From contig CM043970.1 in assembly GCA_014529385.2 (NCBI GenBank), forward strand, positions 62,359,496-62,423,495: a DNA stretch of 64,000 nucleotides, written 5' to 3'. Below the pieces are notes generated by a model. The model searched no databases, was not told the DNA's origin, and saw only the letters and a list, made by a program, of their open reading frames with translations. The stretch is from Adiantum capillus-veneris (taxonomy: Eukaryota; Streptophyta; Polypodiopsida; Polypodiales; Pteridaceae). Position numbers and translations under genes: made by a program. Positions 51,946-63,230 of this stretch are shown here, one piece after another. The first letter of the stretch is position 1. The number at the start of each line of letters is the position of its first letter.

Positions 51946-52420
51946 CTATAGTCAAAGGTCTAAAATGTTGATCTTCGCCGACTCCGCAACCCTAAACTGG
52001 ATCTTAATGTTCCCATCACTATATCAAACTCCCTCTCCCTCTCCTTCTTTGGACCCTCTCATTCTGCTGCTTTGGTGGGCATGACTCTGGATTTTGTAAT
52101 ACTCTCTCCTTCACTATGTGTTAGTATCTCATGTACCCTCTCTTTGCCGCTATGGTGAGTGTGTCTCTAGATTTTTTTTGACTCTGTCTTTGTGTATGAA
52201 GGTGTATTAAAGTTGTATGAAGTTCCATCTCTCTTGATGCAAACCTTCTAGCTTCTAATCATCTCTAGCACGAACCACTAGGCACTAAGTTCTCTTCTTG
52301 CTCTTCAACTGGGCATCTTGTGGTGTGTCAATTACATGTTCATTATCAATTTAACTTCACCTTTTCACATACCATAGAATTCACGAAATTAACTACTCAC
52401 GTTACCTCATTTTCATTCTA
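51946..52420. other. No feature recognised
   Basis: May be the 3' untranslated or LTR part of the preceding Gypsy relic. It holds two copies of a GTGxGxxTGxCTCTxGATTTT phrase (near 52076 and 52156), but no second LTR could be found. Confidence 0.35.
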
Positions 52421-52469
52421 TGTCTTTGCATTGCCTGCTAGTCTTCCCAACTGCTTCAAACTGCTTGAT

Positions 52470-52735
52470 TTGATGTTCTGGTGGCCTCGCCTTCGCCCAT
52501 GGTGGCCTTCGTCCTCGGTGTGGCCTCGCCCTTGCCATCGGTCCTCACCTTTGCCCATGCCGTCCCTCGCCCTTGCTGGACTCGCCCCAGTGTTGGCCTC
52601 GCCCTCTCCCTTGCCCATGCTGGCCCTTGCCATGCTACCCCTCGCCCTCACCCAGGCTCACCCTCACCCATGCTTGGCCTCGCCATCGCCCTCATCCATT
52701 TTAGCGCTTGCCTTTAAAAAACCACGCGAATTTTA
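52470..52735 (+). repeat. Degenerate GC-rich repeat of a CTCGCCCTTGCCCATG-type phrase
   Basis: The phrase (C)CTCGCC(C/T)TxGCCCATG recurs irregularly at about 15-30 bp spacing (for example near 52487, 52526, 52569, 52603, 52665, 52680). Base composition is very different from its surroundings. Frames across it are Ala/Leu/Pro-rich, and I do not think it is coding. Confidence 0.65.
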
Positions 52736-53458
52736 AAAACTGACCTGGCAAATTTTTTACCAATAGCTAAAATCAGCCTTAGCGTTTTAAATCCAGCCTG
52801 TTAAAAACAGTCGCAGCCCACAATCAAATTTTTTTTGCAAAGCGTTTTCAGCCCAGGTCTCTCTCCATCGCCACCAGGCCTCTCTCTCTCTCTCCATCGA
52901 CGCCAGGCTTCCTCTCTCCCTAATTGTTGGCCACCTAGCGTTGGATAGTACTTGAAGATGGCAATTTTAAACAGAGTTAAGTTCAAGCTCGACCTTGCCA
53001 CCTTGACACAGTGACAGAAACAATAGTAAAGAACCATGTATTTGGGTGTGGTTGAGAAAATGTATCTGGTTGTGGTTTATGGAGCTCCCCTCAGTTGCGG
53101 AAAATAGTTGTATCTGTATCAAGTGCTGTTACCAATTGCAAATTCAGTCAAACAAAGTCTCTGATATATTTTCAATGTGGTTCGTCCTCAAAATCAAGAG
53201 CAGCACCTCCAGTCGGAGGAAGAGTTCTCTACCTCCTCTGGGAAAGCAGTGACAACAAATCAAACTATGCCCCTAGTTCATAGCAATTGTCCAAAGAATA
53301 TTCTAAGGAAGATTCACCCCAATCAGTCACTGCTAGAACCTTTGCCCACCACTAGAACCTTCTCCAATCTCTCCCCTAAAGCCACTGCAAATGCGTGCCA
53401 AGAACTGTTGCTGCACTCACATGCGGACTATCATAGGAATCAACAGCTATAATCTATT
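52736..53458. other. No gene recognised
   Basis: Short overlapping plus-strand frames (53046-53452) do not match any family I know. One reads VVYGAPLS near 53070 and then Ser/Thr-rich sequence. No element ends found. Confidence 0.4.
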
Positions 53459-54209
53459 TTATAGTATTATTTTATACTGCATGCACCGGAAAGAGCACTT
53501 GCCATAATCATTTGTATCTTTCTGGGCCCAGCGTTGTGGTCGATGCCCACTGTATGTGCTACAAGGCGTTGATATTGCGTATCGATGCTCGGCACATTCC
53601 CTTGGAAACCATGTGTGTATGTTTTGCATAATGAATAGATAGTTTGTTGTGCATTGATTCTTTTGGCATAAAATAATAGACACAAGATGAATATTCTTTA
53701 AGACACATTGGCGCATGCTTGCAGAAAAAACACTCAAGGTTCTCGAAGCTACCAATTTCTAAATTCCCATCTTTTGGAGATTTTATCAATTGCCCATTCC
53801 AATGGAGTTTGTTTGGTTGATTCATACATGTCCTAAAGGAGCAGTGCTTAGTCATGCACTGGAAGGTTCCCCCACAAAAGCTCTTCCTAAGAACAAAAGT
53901 TTTATTGGCCCTAGTTTGGTTTGTGTCTTTGTCAAAATGTTACCCTCGTATTTCTGCTCCATCCCTTCCATACCTTTCCCACCTTCAAGCTCATACGTAT
54001 TGAGCTCTGGGTACACCTTGGGAAGCTCTTTTACCTTGCCTTTGTAATCACAATCATGGATTAAAGTGTGCAAGACATCATTAGGAGGTAACATGTGGAT
54101 TATTTGAAAGCAAGAGACTACACTATCAAACTGAAAATCTTTCTCTTCCAAAAGTTGAAAGCACCTTTCCACGGGAGAGACCTTTACCTCCTCTTGCATT
54201 GACCCATGT
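53459..54209 (-). pseudogene. Unrecognised frames left of Copia D
   Basis: Minus-strand frames 54256-53852 (its first codons lie in the Copia D LTR; contains VERCFQLLEEKDFQFDSVVS and YKGKVKELPKVYPELNTYEL) and 53855-53559 (Cys/His-rich: CFFCKHAPMC, MHNKLSIHYAKHTHM) overlap in different frames, as an old coding region with a frameshift would. A third frame continues AHTVGIDHNAGPRKIQMIMA near 53530. I do not recognise the family. It could be a transposase-type or captured gene fragment. Confidence 0.3.
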
Positions 54210-54562
54210 GAAAAGAAAGAGGAGAGAAGAGAGAGACCTTCTCCCAAGATACACATAGATGCACATAGAGAAGAAGATACACACGGTAGAGGGTTGAACT
54301 TTCTTCTTCATCTACTTCACAAAATGAGTGTGTATTTACATAATGAAAAACTGACTACATAAGTAGTACAACCAAAAGAGAGATGCGGTCCATAATGTGA
54401 ACCTGCTAAGTAGCTATGTTGGCTAGATAGATATGCCAGCTGTAGAATCCCTGCCGAGGATACGCCATGTCGGTCACTAACCATGTCGGTGATGTAAATG
54501 TGGCCAACGGTCACCAAGGCCTACCAAGAGTGCCAGCTCATGGAGAGCTTGACATCTCAACA
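54210..54562 (-). repeat. 3' LTR of Copia D (353 bp)
   Basis: Minus strand starts TGTTGAGATGTC and ends CTTTTCA. It follows a polypurine tract CGAGGGGGAG (minus, 54572-54563). A TATA-like TTATGTAAATACAC lies near 54345 (minus). Only its left half has a partner at 59421-59600. Confidence 0.88.
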
Positions 54563-54569
54563 CTCCCCC

Positions 54570-56353
54570 TCGAGCTCGATGCCAACTGAAGGACTCCAAG
54601 CATAGTCCGAAAATGATGGAGCTTCTTAGCTCCCAGGGCCTTGGTGAAGATATCCGCTACCTGCTCCTCTGTGCTGACGTAAACCAAGTCGATGTTGCCC
54701 GCCAGAACCTAATCTCGAACAAAATGGTAATTGACCTCTATGTGCTTGGTCCGTGCATGAAATACTGGGTTCCTGGCCAACTGAATACTGCTAAGGTTGT
54801 CACAGTAAATGACAACCTCTCTGTCCACCTACAGCCTCAAATCCATAAGTAGCTTGTGTAAACAAGCTACCTCACATGCTGCAACTGCAACACCTCTATA
54901 CTCAGCCTCCGTACTAGACAAGGCAGTTGTGGGCTGCTTCTTGCTGCTCCAAGTGATGGCAGCACTCCCAAGTGTAAGCATAAACCCACTAGTAGACCGT
55001 CGATGAGTGGCGCTACCAGCCTGATCTGCATCTGTGTAAACATGCAACTCCACTAGAACATCTGCATCATAAAATAGTGTATGGTCCAATGTAGCCCTCT
55101 CATAGCGTAATGTACGGTGCAATGCATCCAAATGCGGCTTCCGTGGAAGCTGCATAAACTGACTCTGAAGTCCCACTGTATAGCTCAAATCTGGCTGCGT
55201 GATAGTCAAGTAAATAAGACTGCCCACAATCCTGCAATACTGAGATCCTCGAGTACATCACCATTATGTGCACTCAGTTTTGTATTGACATCCAAGGGCA
55301 TAGAAATAGGCTTGCAATCATCCATACCATATTTGGATAACATATCCAATGCATACTGTCTTTGAGACAGCCATATGCCCTCTGTCGTATGAATCACCTC
55401 AAGTCCAAGAAAGTAGCGCATCTCTCCCAAATCCTTCATCTCAAACTCCTTCTTGAGAAGACCCTTAACATGCTCAATCTCTGTCCCATTGTCACCCACA
55501 ATAATCAAGTCATCTACATAGATGGTAATAAGCACAAATCCAGCATCACTCTGACGTACATAGAGTGAGTGATCAACATGTGACATACGAAATCCCATGC
55601 GCAAAAGAAATTTTGTAATTCTATCATGCCACGCTCTAGGTGCTTGCTTTAGCCCATACAAGGCCTTACGAAGACGACAAACATAATCTGGATGCTTATC
55701 ATCTTCATAACCAGGTGACTGCTCCACATACACTTCTTCTTGTAGCTCCCCCTACGCAAGAAGGCATTCTTGATGTCCATTTGATGCATAAACCACCCTT
55801 TTGCTGTAGCCACCACAATGACAGTGCGTACTGTAGCCATCTTTTCTCCTGGAGAAAAGGTTTCCTCAAAATCTATACCATAAGTCTGTGCATACCCTTT
55901 TGCGACCATCCTTGCCTTATATCTTTCAATTGTACCATCAGCCTTATGCTTTACTTTATACACCCATTTGCACCCAATGGCTTTCTTGCCCTCTGGTAAT
56001 GGCACCAACTCCCAAGTTTGATTTACATCAAGCGCAACTGTTTCTTCATCCATGGCATTTTCCCAATTCTCATTGCCAATTACATCCTCAAAACATGTGG
56101 GTTCTACATCTTGAACAACTTTTTCCATGTAAGAAAAATGATGAGTAGCATACCCATCATAAGTCAACCTGTCCACAGGAAATCTTACCCTATTCGACCT
56201 GCATGGTCCTGAATCACTGCCAAGTGTCCTTGCAATCTGTTTTCTAACACCTGGGGTCCCGACTGCTGGTATACCAAGCTCATCCTCAAGACTTTGATAT
56301 GAACCATCAGAATCTGCATCAATGTGTGAGGAACCTGAAGACACACTAGTCAT
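54570..56353 (-). pseudogene. Copia D reverse transcriptase and RNase H
   Basis: RT starts in the frame 56353-55649 (WELVPLPEGKKAIGCKWVYK, YKARMVAKGYAQTYGIDFEE, MDIKNAFL). A frameshift after MDIKNAFL leads to 55733-55206 with [29 protein letters not shown] (catalytic, near 55514) and [16 protein letters not shown] second frameshift near 55210 leads to 55227-54829, with [15 protein letters not shown] and RNase H (YTDADQAGSATHRRSTSGFM, LSSTEAEYRGVA). RNase H continues to about 54575 after a stop ([13 protein letters not shown]-type block near 54740). It would have copied element RNA into DNA. Confidence 0.93.
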
Positions 56354-56648
56354 ACATGGGGGCTCACCTACCTTCTCTTTTCCTTTGCGAGAGACTTGTG
56401 GTTCACTTTACGGTGTAACCTGCGTGCATAATCTGCCACTCCATGGCCTGTCAATAGAACCACTAGAAGAGGACTCTCTTGGTCCACTTAAAGTATGTGA
56501 GCCTTGCTTCCAACTTAAAGCATCCACCCACAGGCTCTTTTACATCAGCCCCAATATTGTCCTTTACATCACTGTACCAGCCCACCATATCATCAAAGAC
56601 AACATCCCTGCTTACATGCAATTCACAAGTAAGAGGATTGTAACACCT

Positions 56649-57196
56649 CTACCCTTTTTGCTCATTTGAGTAACCCACAAAAATACATTTTTCAGCCTTG
56701 GGATCTAGCTTTGTGCGCAACTCATTTGGAATGTGCACATACACAATGCACCCAAACACTTTTAAATGTGACAAATTTGGTTTCTTGCCACTGTACTTTT
56801 CCACAGGAGTGACTCTATGCACAGCAGCAGTAGGAGTCCTGTTCATAATGTAAACACCTGTATTTACTACCTCGGCCCAAAAATGATGAGGCATATCCTT
56901 TTCAGCCATCAAGGCTCTTGCCACCTTTGCAATATGTCTGTTTGTGCACATACGCAATGCACCCAAACACTTATAAATGTGACAAATCTAGTTTCTTGCC
57001 ACTGTAACTTTTCCTCAGGAGTGACTCCGTGCACAACAACAGTAGTATTCATGTTCATGATGTAAACACCTGTATTTACTGCCTCAGCCCAAAAATGATG
57101 AGGCATATCCTTTTCAACCATCAAGGCTCTTGCCACCTTTGCAATATGTTTGTTCTTCCGCTTAGCAACTCCGTTTTGTTGTGGAGTATATCGCAT
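56649..57196 (-). pseudogene. Copia D integrase C-terminal region with internal tandem duplication
   Basis: A segment of about 207 bp is present twice in tandem (about 57148-56942 and 56939-56733, minus direction). Both copies encode HIAKVARALM-EKDMPHHFW, NTGVYIMN and GVTP-EK blocks. The first copy carries TPQQNGVAKRKN, where the catalytic Glu of Copia integrase is replaced by Lys. The second continues properly into SHLKVFGCIVYVHIPNELRT and KAEKCIFVGYSNEQKG. The two units differ at roughly one base in ten, and the first ends in a frame change (VSHL block lost). Confidence 0.88.
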
Positions 57197-57201
57197 GAGA
57201 A

Positions 57202-58557
57202 CTACCTACGTATACCATTTTTCTGCAATAAATCAGAAAACTCTTTGGAGAAGTATTCTCCCCCTCCATTTGATCTTAGTGTCTTTACCTGTTCACATGT
57301 TTCCTTTTCAACAAAAGCTTTGAAGCTTTTGAAATGATCAAATACTTTGCTCTTCTGCTTCATAAAATAGACCCACACTTTTCTAGTATGGTCATCAATG
57401 AACGACACATAATACCTGCTTCCATGAATGCTGGCAGTCTTTGTTGGGCCCCATACATCTGTATGTACCACCTCAAGTGGCCTCTTACATACATTACGTT
57501 CTTGTGGAAAGGAATTACGTGGCTGCTTACCAAATTGACATGCCTCACATACTTTATGCATGCCATCAACCTTAAACTTTGGCAAACCTACAACAATCTG
57601 TTTTGATTGCATAGAGCGCAATTGTTGCTCATTTACATGACCAATGCGTTTATGCCATATATCTACATCGCCCACAACACTTGCACCTTGTGCAAACATA
57701 GAAGCTTTTACTGAAGGCATATTCACATTCAAAGTAAACATCCTGCCAACACGTCTTCCTTCTGTAATCAACTTGCAGTCATTCTTGTAGTCTTCCACAT
57801 AGCAACCATCTAGATTAAACTGGAGCTGCAATCCCTGTTCTATCATTTGCCCAACGGAAACAAGATTCTTCGTAATATTTGGAACATGAAGCACATCAGC
57901 CAAGTACTTCATTTTACCATCTTGCATTTGCAAGGGAACTTTTCCAACATGTGCAATAGGATGAGTTGAATCATCACCTGTTTCTACGTAACTTGGTCCA
58001 TCTAGTTGCTTCATCTCTTTGAACCACTCACCATGGGATTTCATGTTGTTAGAAGCACCTGAATCCACATACCATACACTGTCACTGGCATGTACATCTA
58101 CAGTCATAGCATTTACCATATGCTGCATAACAAATAACTGCTCAGACCGATCATCATTATTGTTGTTCCTGTTTGTTGCAGCATATTTGTTTTGCAGCCT
58201 TCTCCATCTACCTCTATTATTTGGCCTCCTTCGTGTTGTTGGACACTCATTTGCGTAGTGACCCCGCTCACCATATGTCCAACATTCAACATCAAATGCA
58301 TTATTTTGATCTCTGTTTGAATTTTGATTTCCTCTTCCACGACCTTGACTTTGATTTTGCTGCCAATTCTGATATTGACCACCGCGACCACCACCTGTGC
58401 CACGACCTCTGCCTCTGCCTCTATTTGAATAAAAGGCTTGCTGATTAGAACTGATATTGCTTTGAGAACAGGATGCACCAAGACCAAGACTCTTCTCTTC
58501 ACGAATTAGCATGGTTGTCAATTCTGTACAGTCAGGAACATCTGCTCTAGTATTCAT
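57202..58557 (-). pseudogene. Copia D gag C-terminus, protease and integrase core
   Basis: 451 codons open. It begins in gag, then a Gly/Arg/Gln-rich basic region (RGRGRGRGTGGGRGGQYQ), a zinc knuckle CWTYGERGHYANEC (58284-58245) whose second Cys is Tyr, protease SVWYVDSGASNNM (near 58060), the integrase HHCC finger (WHKRIGHVNEQQL, CEACQFGK) and the first Asp in EVVHTDVWGP (near 57460). The second catalytic Asp, expected in RSDGGGEY, reads RSNGGGEY (near 57268). The frame ends at NGIRR, directly before the piece with the duplication. Confidence 0.93.
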
Positions 58558-58595
58558 AGACGACTTGAAGTTTTTGTACTTTGTTCCAAGCCCTT

Positions 58596-59156
58596 CTAAT
58601 GTCGCAACAACAACAACATTGTCATCAACTGTAACACCAATGATCCAAGAGAATTTATTATTGTCTTAATCTTTGAGGCATAGTCATTGATAAACATGTT
58701 TCCTCGCTTCACTGTATTTAGCTCTGTTTTGAGCTGCAACTTCCTGACTATGGTATGGTCTTCATTGAGTGTTTCTAAGCTCTTCCATGCTATGGCAGGA
58801 GAGGGTGCACTCTCTAAGTAACCCATCATAGTATCTAAGACACTCATAGATAGCCAATACATGACTTTGCTTTTGCCTTGCTTCCAATCTTTCAAGGCTT
58901 TCTTCTCTTCTAGAGTAGCGTTCTCTTTGGGACACCATGGAGCTTCATCATTTTCACCTTCAATGTAATCCCAATAGACCTTTCCTTGTAGAAAGTTTGT
59001 CATCCAAAACCTCCATGTAGGGAAATTATTACTGTCCAACTTCTCACTAACGATTTGGTTGAACTTGTCTGCCATATTCCTACAAAGCTCCAAAAATTTG
59101 CAACTTGCACAAAAATTGCAACCTTGCTGTACTTGTATCTGTGATCTACTAAACAC
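58596..59156 (-). pseudogene. Copia D gag N-terminal part
   Basis: The likely start is the ATG at 59075 (MADKFNQIVSEKLDSNNF), preceded by leader sequence. It contains FPTWRFWMTNFLQGKVYWDY, KDWKQGKSKVMYWLSMSVLD, WKSLETLNEDHT and MFINDYASKIKTIINSLGSL, the UBN2-type gag fold of plant Copia elements. A frameshift near 58620 separates it from the rest of gag (58557 on). Confidence 0.9.
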
Positions 59157-59408
59157 TCAACAAGAGTGACCACAACTCATATACATGTATCCACAATCAG
59201 GCATGCATGTACCAAATCTGTTTGCACACAATTTTGCATGCAAATTTGCAACCTGCACAGAAACCAAAAAACTGCAAATCTGGTCGCCCCTGTTTGATTA
59301 CTTGTACCAGAACTCTATCTCTCAGATAGAGCCTAAATTGAGCCTAGTACCGAACTTTGTGAGAATTAGCTCAGTGTGTCAGTACAGTGTGTCAGTAGCT
59401 CTAACTTG

Positions 59409-59420
59409 GCTGTGATACCA
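59409..59420 (-). promoter_or_regulatory. Primer-binding site of Copia D, one mismatch
   Basis: TGGTATCACAGC on the minus strand touches the LTR directly. The other Copia elements here have TGGTATCAGAGC. The G-to-C change may be a mutation or may reflect a variant tRNA primer. Confidence 0.8.
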
Positions 59421-59600
59421 TGAAAAGAAAGAGGAGAGAAGAGAGAGACCTTCTCCCAAGCTACACATAGAGACACACAAAGAAGAAGATACACACAGTA
59501 GAGGGCTGAACTTTCTTCTTCATCTACTTCACAAAATGAGTGTGTATTTACATAATGAAAAACTGACTACATAAGTAGTACAACCAAAAGAGAGATGCAG
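59421..59600 (-). repeat. Truncated 5' LTR of Copia D
   Basis: Matches 54210-54389 and then breaks off at GAGAGATGCA into unrelated sequence. The missing half contained the promoter (U3 in minus orientation), so this copy cannot start its own transcript. Confidence 0.88.
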
Positions 59601-61135
59601 TGTCGAGAAATTTGCGGTCTTGCCAGGAAAGCACCGGGCTTATGGCTGTGAGAGTTTGTGAGAGAAATTTAAAAAAAAACTATATGAAGGAGTGAAACCA
59701 TAGATGCCATGAAGACTAGGGTTTGGAAGGAAGTGCAATCAAAGAAGCCCCACTCTTTCTCTCTTGCACTCACACACACAAAGAAAGAACACAAAAGAGA
59801 GTGTCAAAAAAACACAAAGATGAAAACATCAAGGCTATGGTCATATCGTATCATGGGTAATATGAAAGGGTTAATAGATGAGTTAATGGCATTCAATCTT
59901 GGCTGACCAAATAGGCTACGAATTGTTCTTTGGAATTGTAGTTTTGTGCTTACCATAATATATATATTTTGTCTAGTGATTGGGATTATTGTGTGTACAA
60001 AACCTCTTGGTTCATAGCAAGATAACTACGCTTACGTCAAAAGAAAAGTTATAGTCTATGAGGGGTAGTATGATGGGATCCGGTGATAGAAGTATTTCAT
60101 TGAGCCTATGGGCCAAAGAGAAACACTATACGTTGTTTAGGGTGTATTTTATGGCTAATCCATATGTTAAATCTAATAGAACGTAAAGAGTGAAAGAGAT
60201 AGAAATTATCATCATGTGGATTATTCATCTAAGATAACTCTAGTATGTGTAAAATGTAGATATGAGAGAAGAGAAGGGAAGATAAGGGAAGATAAGGGAA
60301 GAGAAGAGAGTTTCATTCCCAAGCCCTATTCTTGCCCGTAGGCAATAAGGATACTGCGAGGAGAGATGTACTTGTAGCAAGGAGAACCTAAAATTTGTAG
60401 AGAGGATGAATTACTAAGAGTGAGAGAGATAGGTTTGGTTAAGGAGATGAGATTAGATATATATATGTGTTGGATTAGAGATGAAAAAGAAAACAACAAG
60501 AAATCAAGAAAACATCAATGTAGAACACATCTTACTTGATAAAACCTTCGGCACCATTATTGATGGAGAGAGAAGAAGAGGGGAGAATTCAACTTTGATT
60601 GATACGCCATGCCCAAGACCTTCTTTGATTAGAGTTGATCTTCCAAGGATAGCATGCAAGAATGGCTAGTCTTCCTCTAAGAGAAAGTGTAGGCTTAGGC
60701 TTATGTTAATGGCTACGTACAATTTGGAATTACTACTCACTCCCTCATGAATTCCTCTCATCAATGGCTTGAATGCTTAAGTGAGTTTCAAGAAAGAAGA
60801 GGTTCCCTTTTATAAGAAAAATATAAAAAATACATAGAATATATATATATATTGGAGTTTACCCTAGATATAAGATCTAGCTATGGTGTGAGAAGATAAT
60901 GAGATAGTAGAAATAAAGAATCAATGCTTTTTTGCCCCAAGTTAAAGATGCGGAGCTATTGACGCTTTTCCCATAGTATTTTCTGATGGTAAAGTAAGAA
61001 TAAGTTACCCTTGAGATAAATAATAGGATGAGATAGAAATCATATTATTATACTTAAATATGCATATGTAAATTATAGGAAATATAATTATGTATCTAAA
61101 AAGTTACAAGATAACTCTTGTAGCATGCATTCTCA
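59601..61135. other. Unassigned AT-rich interval
   Basis: No family recognised on either strand. It has a short GGGAAGATAA tandem repeat (about 60270-60305), (TA)n patches near 60455 and 60840, and a plus-strand frame of 62 codons (60481-60669) starting MKKKTTRNQENINVEHI that I cannot assign. It may be host intergenic DNA or an old LTR. Confidence 0.45.
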
Positions 61136-62087
61136 CTATGTACATGTCACAGCACGACATCGACCCCCTCTAAACCTGCACATCCTCCGATATGTGCCAC
61201 ATTGTCTCTTTGTAAGATTAGTCTTCTTGTACATCTTCCTTGCTTTCTTCTTCACTGGATGATTCCAAAGATTCATCTTTACTTTGATCTTCACTTGTGT
61301 TTTGCTCTTTTTCCTCATCAACATCTTCTGTATCATTGTCTCCTCTTCTTTTAAAACCTATTGATCCTTTTTCCTACAATGGGAATCTTTACTTCTGTAC
61401 CATCTAGTTCAGACAAGTTGTAAGTAGCATTTTCATGCACATGCTTTACAACATACGGTCCAAACCATCTTTTTGAGAACTTACGCATGACTGTGTGTTG
61501 GTTATCAAGGCTACTATCATACACTAAAACCCAGTCACCTTTGTCTATTTCTTTGCTCCTGAGCCGATGTCGCTTATCAAAGTAGTCCTTGTTTTTCAAT
61601 CTTGCATTTTTGAGTCGTTCTTTTGCAGCCTCAATGTCTCCAGGTCTTCTCTCTAGTTTCCTTATGTGCAATGCAAGGAGACCTTCCCTGCTAAGCCCCT
61701 CTTGCCAAGGTAGTACATTCCATGTGGGAATTGTATCTTCAATCGATATCACTGGCTTTTGACCATACATTAGCTCCGCAGGCATGTAGCCAGTTACTGA
61801 GCTATGTGTACGATCAGCCCATAAAGCATATGGTAACAATTTTGTCCACTCACCAACTCTTCCTTCGAAAGCCTTAGCCAAATCTTTGATGATAGGAGGA
61901 TGCCCTCTTTCACTCTTTCCATTGCCTTCAGGGTTGTAAGCTATGGTAAGATAAAGCTTGATTCCTAATCTAGTAAAGAACTCCCTTGCTTCCTCAGCAT
62001 CCAGCTCACCTCTATCTGCAGTGATCTTTCCCACACAACCATAACGGCAAATCACCTCATCAAGAAGGAATTTGCACACAGCTTATG
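61136..62087 (-). pseudogene. Gypsy integrase relic, C-terminal two thirds
   Basis: 242 codons (62079-61351) read FLLDEVICRYGCVGKITADR (second Asp in TADRGEL) and NPEGNGKSERGHPPIIKDLA (catalytic Glu), then LLPYALWADRTHSSVTGYMP, AELMYGQKP, KGDWVLVYDSSLDNQH and FSKRWFGPYVVKHVHENATY. This is a distinct Gypsy lineage from elements B, C, E and F. The HHCC finger and first Asp are missing because the fragment starts at about 62087. A frameshift near 61350 leads into an acidic tail rich in Glu, Asp and Ser (DVDEEKEQNTSEDQSKDES), ending near 61200. Confidence 0.9.
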
Positions 62088-63230
62088 TGGTTTTAGCTCT
62101 TAATGCTCTTCCTTCAACCTGGTGGGGCGGTCCGGGGCAGGCAACGAGAAGAGCGGCCTCTAAACACCCTTCGAGGCTCCCGTGTTGCTCAATTGGGGCT
62201 GGGGCAAGCACAATCAGAGACAACAACAACCCACAGCCAGAAACCAAACAAGAAAAGGGGCACCACCTAGTTGTAGATGCAAACTAGGACGCACGTGACA
62301 TCTCCTTGTACTCAAACGCACAAAGAGAGGGGAATGCAAGATAGCCACACACACCAAACACAAACATTCACCATGCCAGAGAGAGGTAAAGAGCACAAAT
62401 CAACTTGAGAAACTCAGTCTTAGCCTTAAAGACTAGATGCACACAAAGCTTGATGAGAAATAGAGAGACAATACAAAACTTGACCTTGTTGCCAATACAC
62501 AAATTGTCTTAGGGTCATGGGAGCCCTCTCACCGAGCACCCTCTTACAATTGACCTTTTAGGCAAACAATTCAACAAGCCCTCAAACCACCAAGCATGAA
62601 ATGGCACAACAAACTTCAAGGACAATATACCTTCAACCACCTGATGAGCCAACTTATCAAGTCAATTTGGAGAGAAGAGTCGTAGTTGCAGCATACAATT
62701 GCACCCAAAACTATGAATCTTATTTATGGACAAGAGTAGGCTACAAGTGTAATTGCAGAGTATAGTATCACTCCACTCCTCTAGATGGCATAACTAACTT
62801 CAGATTCTCCACGCACCTATGTGTAATGATGGAATAGAGCACTCATGATGCACACACTCTACACAACTAGGCTTGAAGAGTGGTGTGTTATGTGTTGAGA
62901 ATGGTGTGGTGTAGTGTGATCATGTGATCATTTACAAGGGAGAGAAGGGCTCTATTTATAGGTTTTAGAAGCCCCGATTTGGATTAGGTCTAATCAAGTT
63001 TATTTGAAGGAATAAAAGATTATGCATATTTGTATTTTTTTTAATGAGGGTGGGTCTCTCTTGTCCTTTGAGTCACATGGATGTGGGATCAAGGGAAGGG
63101 AATTATTGAGGATGAAAGGAGAGAGGTTTGAGTGAATAATTTGGGAGTGCCTGCTCTAGTAGAGGGTGCATTTTACAATAAGGTTAGTGGTTAGTAGTTA
63201 GTAATTATCGCTAAAAAATATTTACAAAAT
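62088..63230. other. Unassigned sequence with a TATA-like site on the minus strand
   Basis: GC-richer at 62100-62180, otherwise no coding sequence. On the minus strand CCTATAAATAGAGCC (62964-62950) is a strong TATA box in the same kind of context as the Gypsy C LTR promoter, so this may be an LTR (roughly 62088-63200) belonging to the integrase relic on its left. No partner LTR or primer-binding site was found. Confidence 0.4.

Larger units (their letters stand above)
54210..59600 (-). mobile_element. Ty1/Copia element D, 5' LTR truncated
   Basis: On the minus strand: partial 5' LTR (59600-59421), primer-binding site (59420-59409), gag from the ATG at 59075, protease, integrase, RT, RNase H down to about 54575, polypurine tract (54578-54563), 3' LTR (54562-54210). 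Integrase precedes RT, so it is Copia. The 5' LTR ends abruptly at 59600, where only about 181 of 353 bp remain. Several frameshifts and stops. The shared LTR part differs at about seven positions in 180, so it is older than Copia B. Confidence 0.92.

Noticed and set aside
52320-52736. A 138-codon plus-strand frame, Ala/Pro/Leu-rich
   Set aside because: Most of it is a degenerate CTCGCCCTTGCC repeat; frames on both strands are open because of composition.
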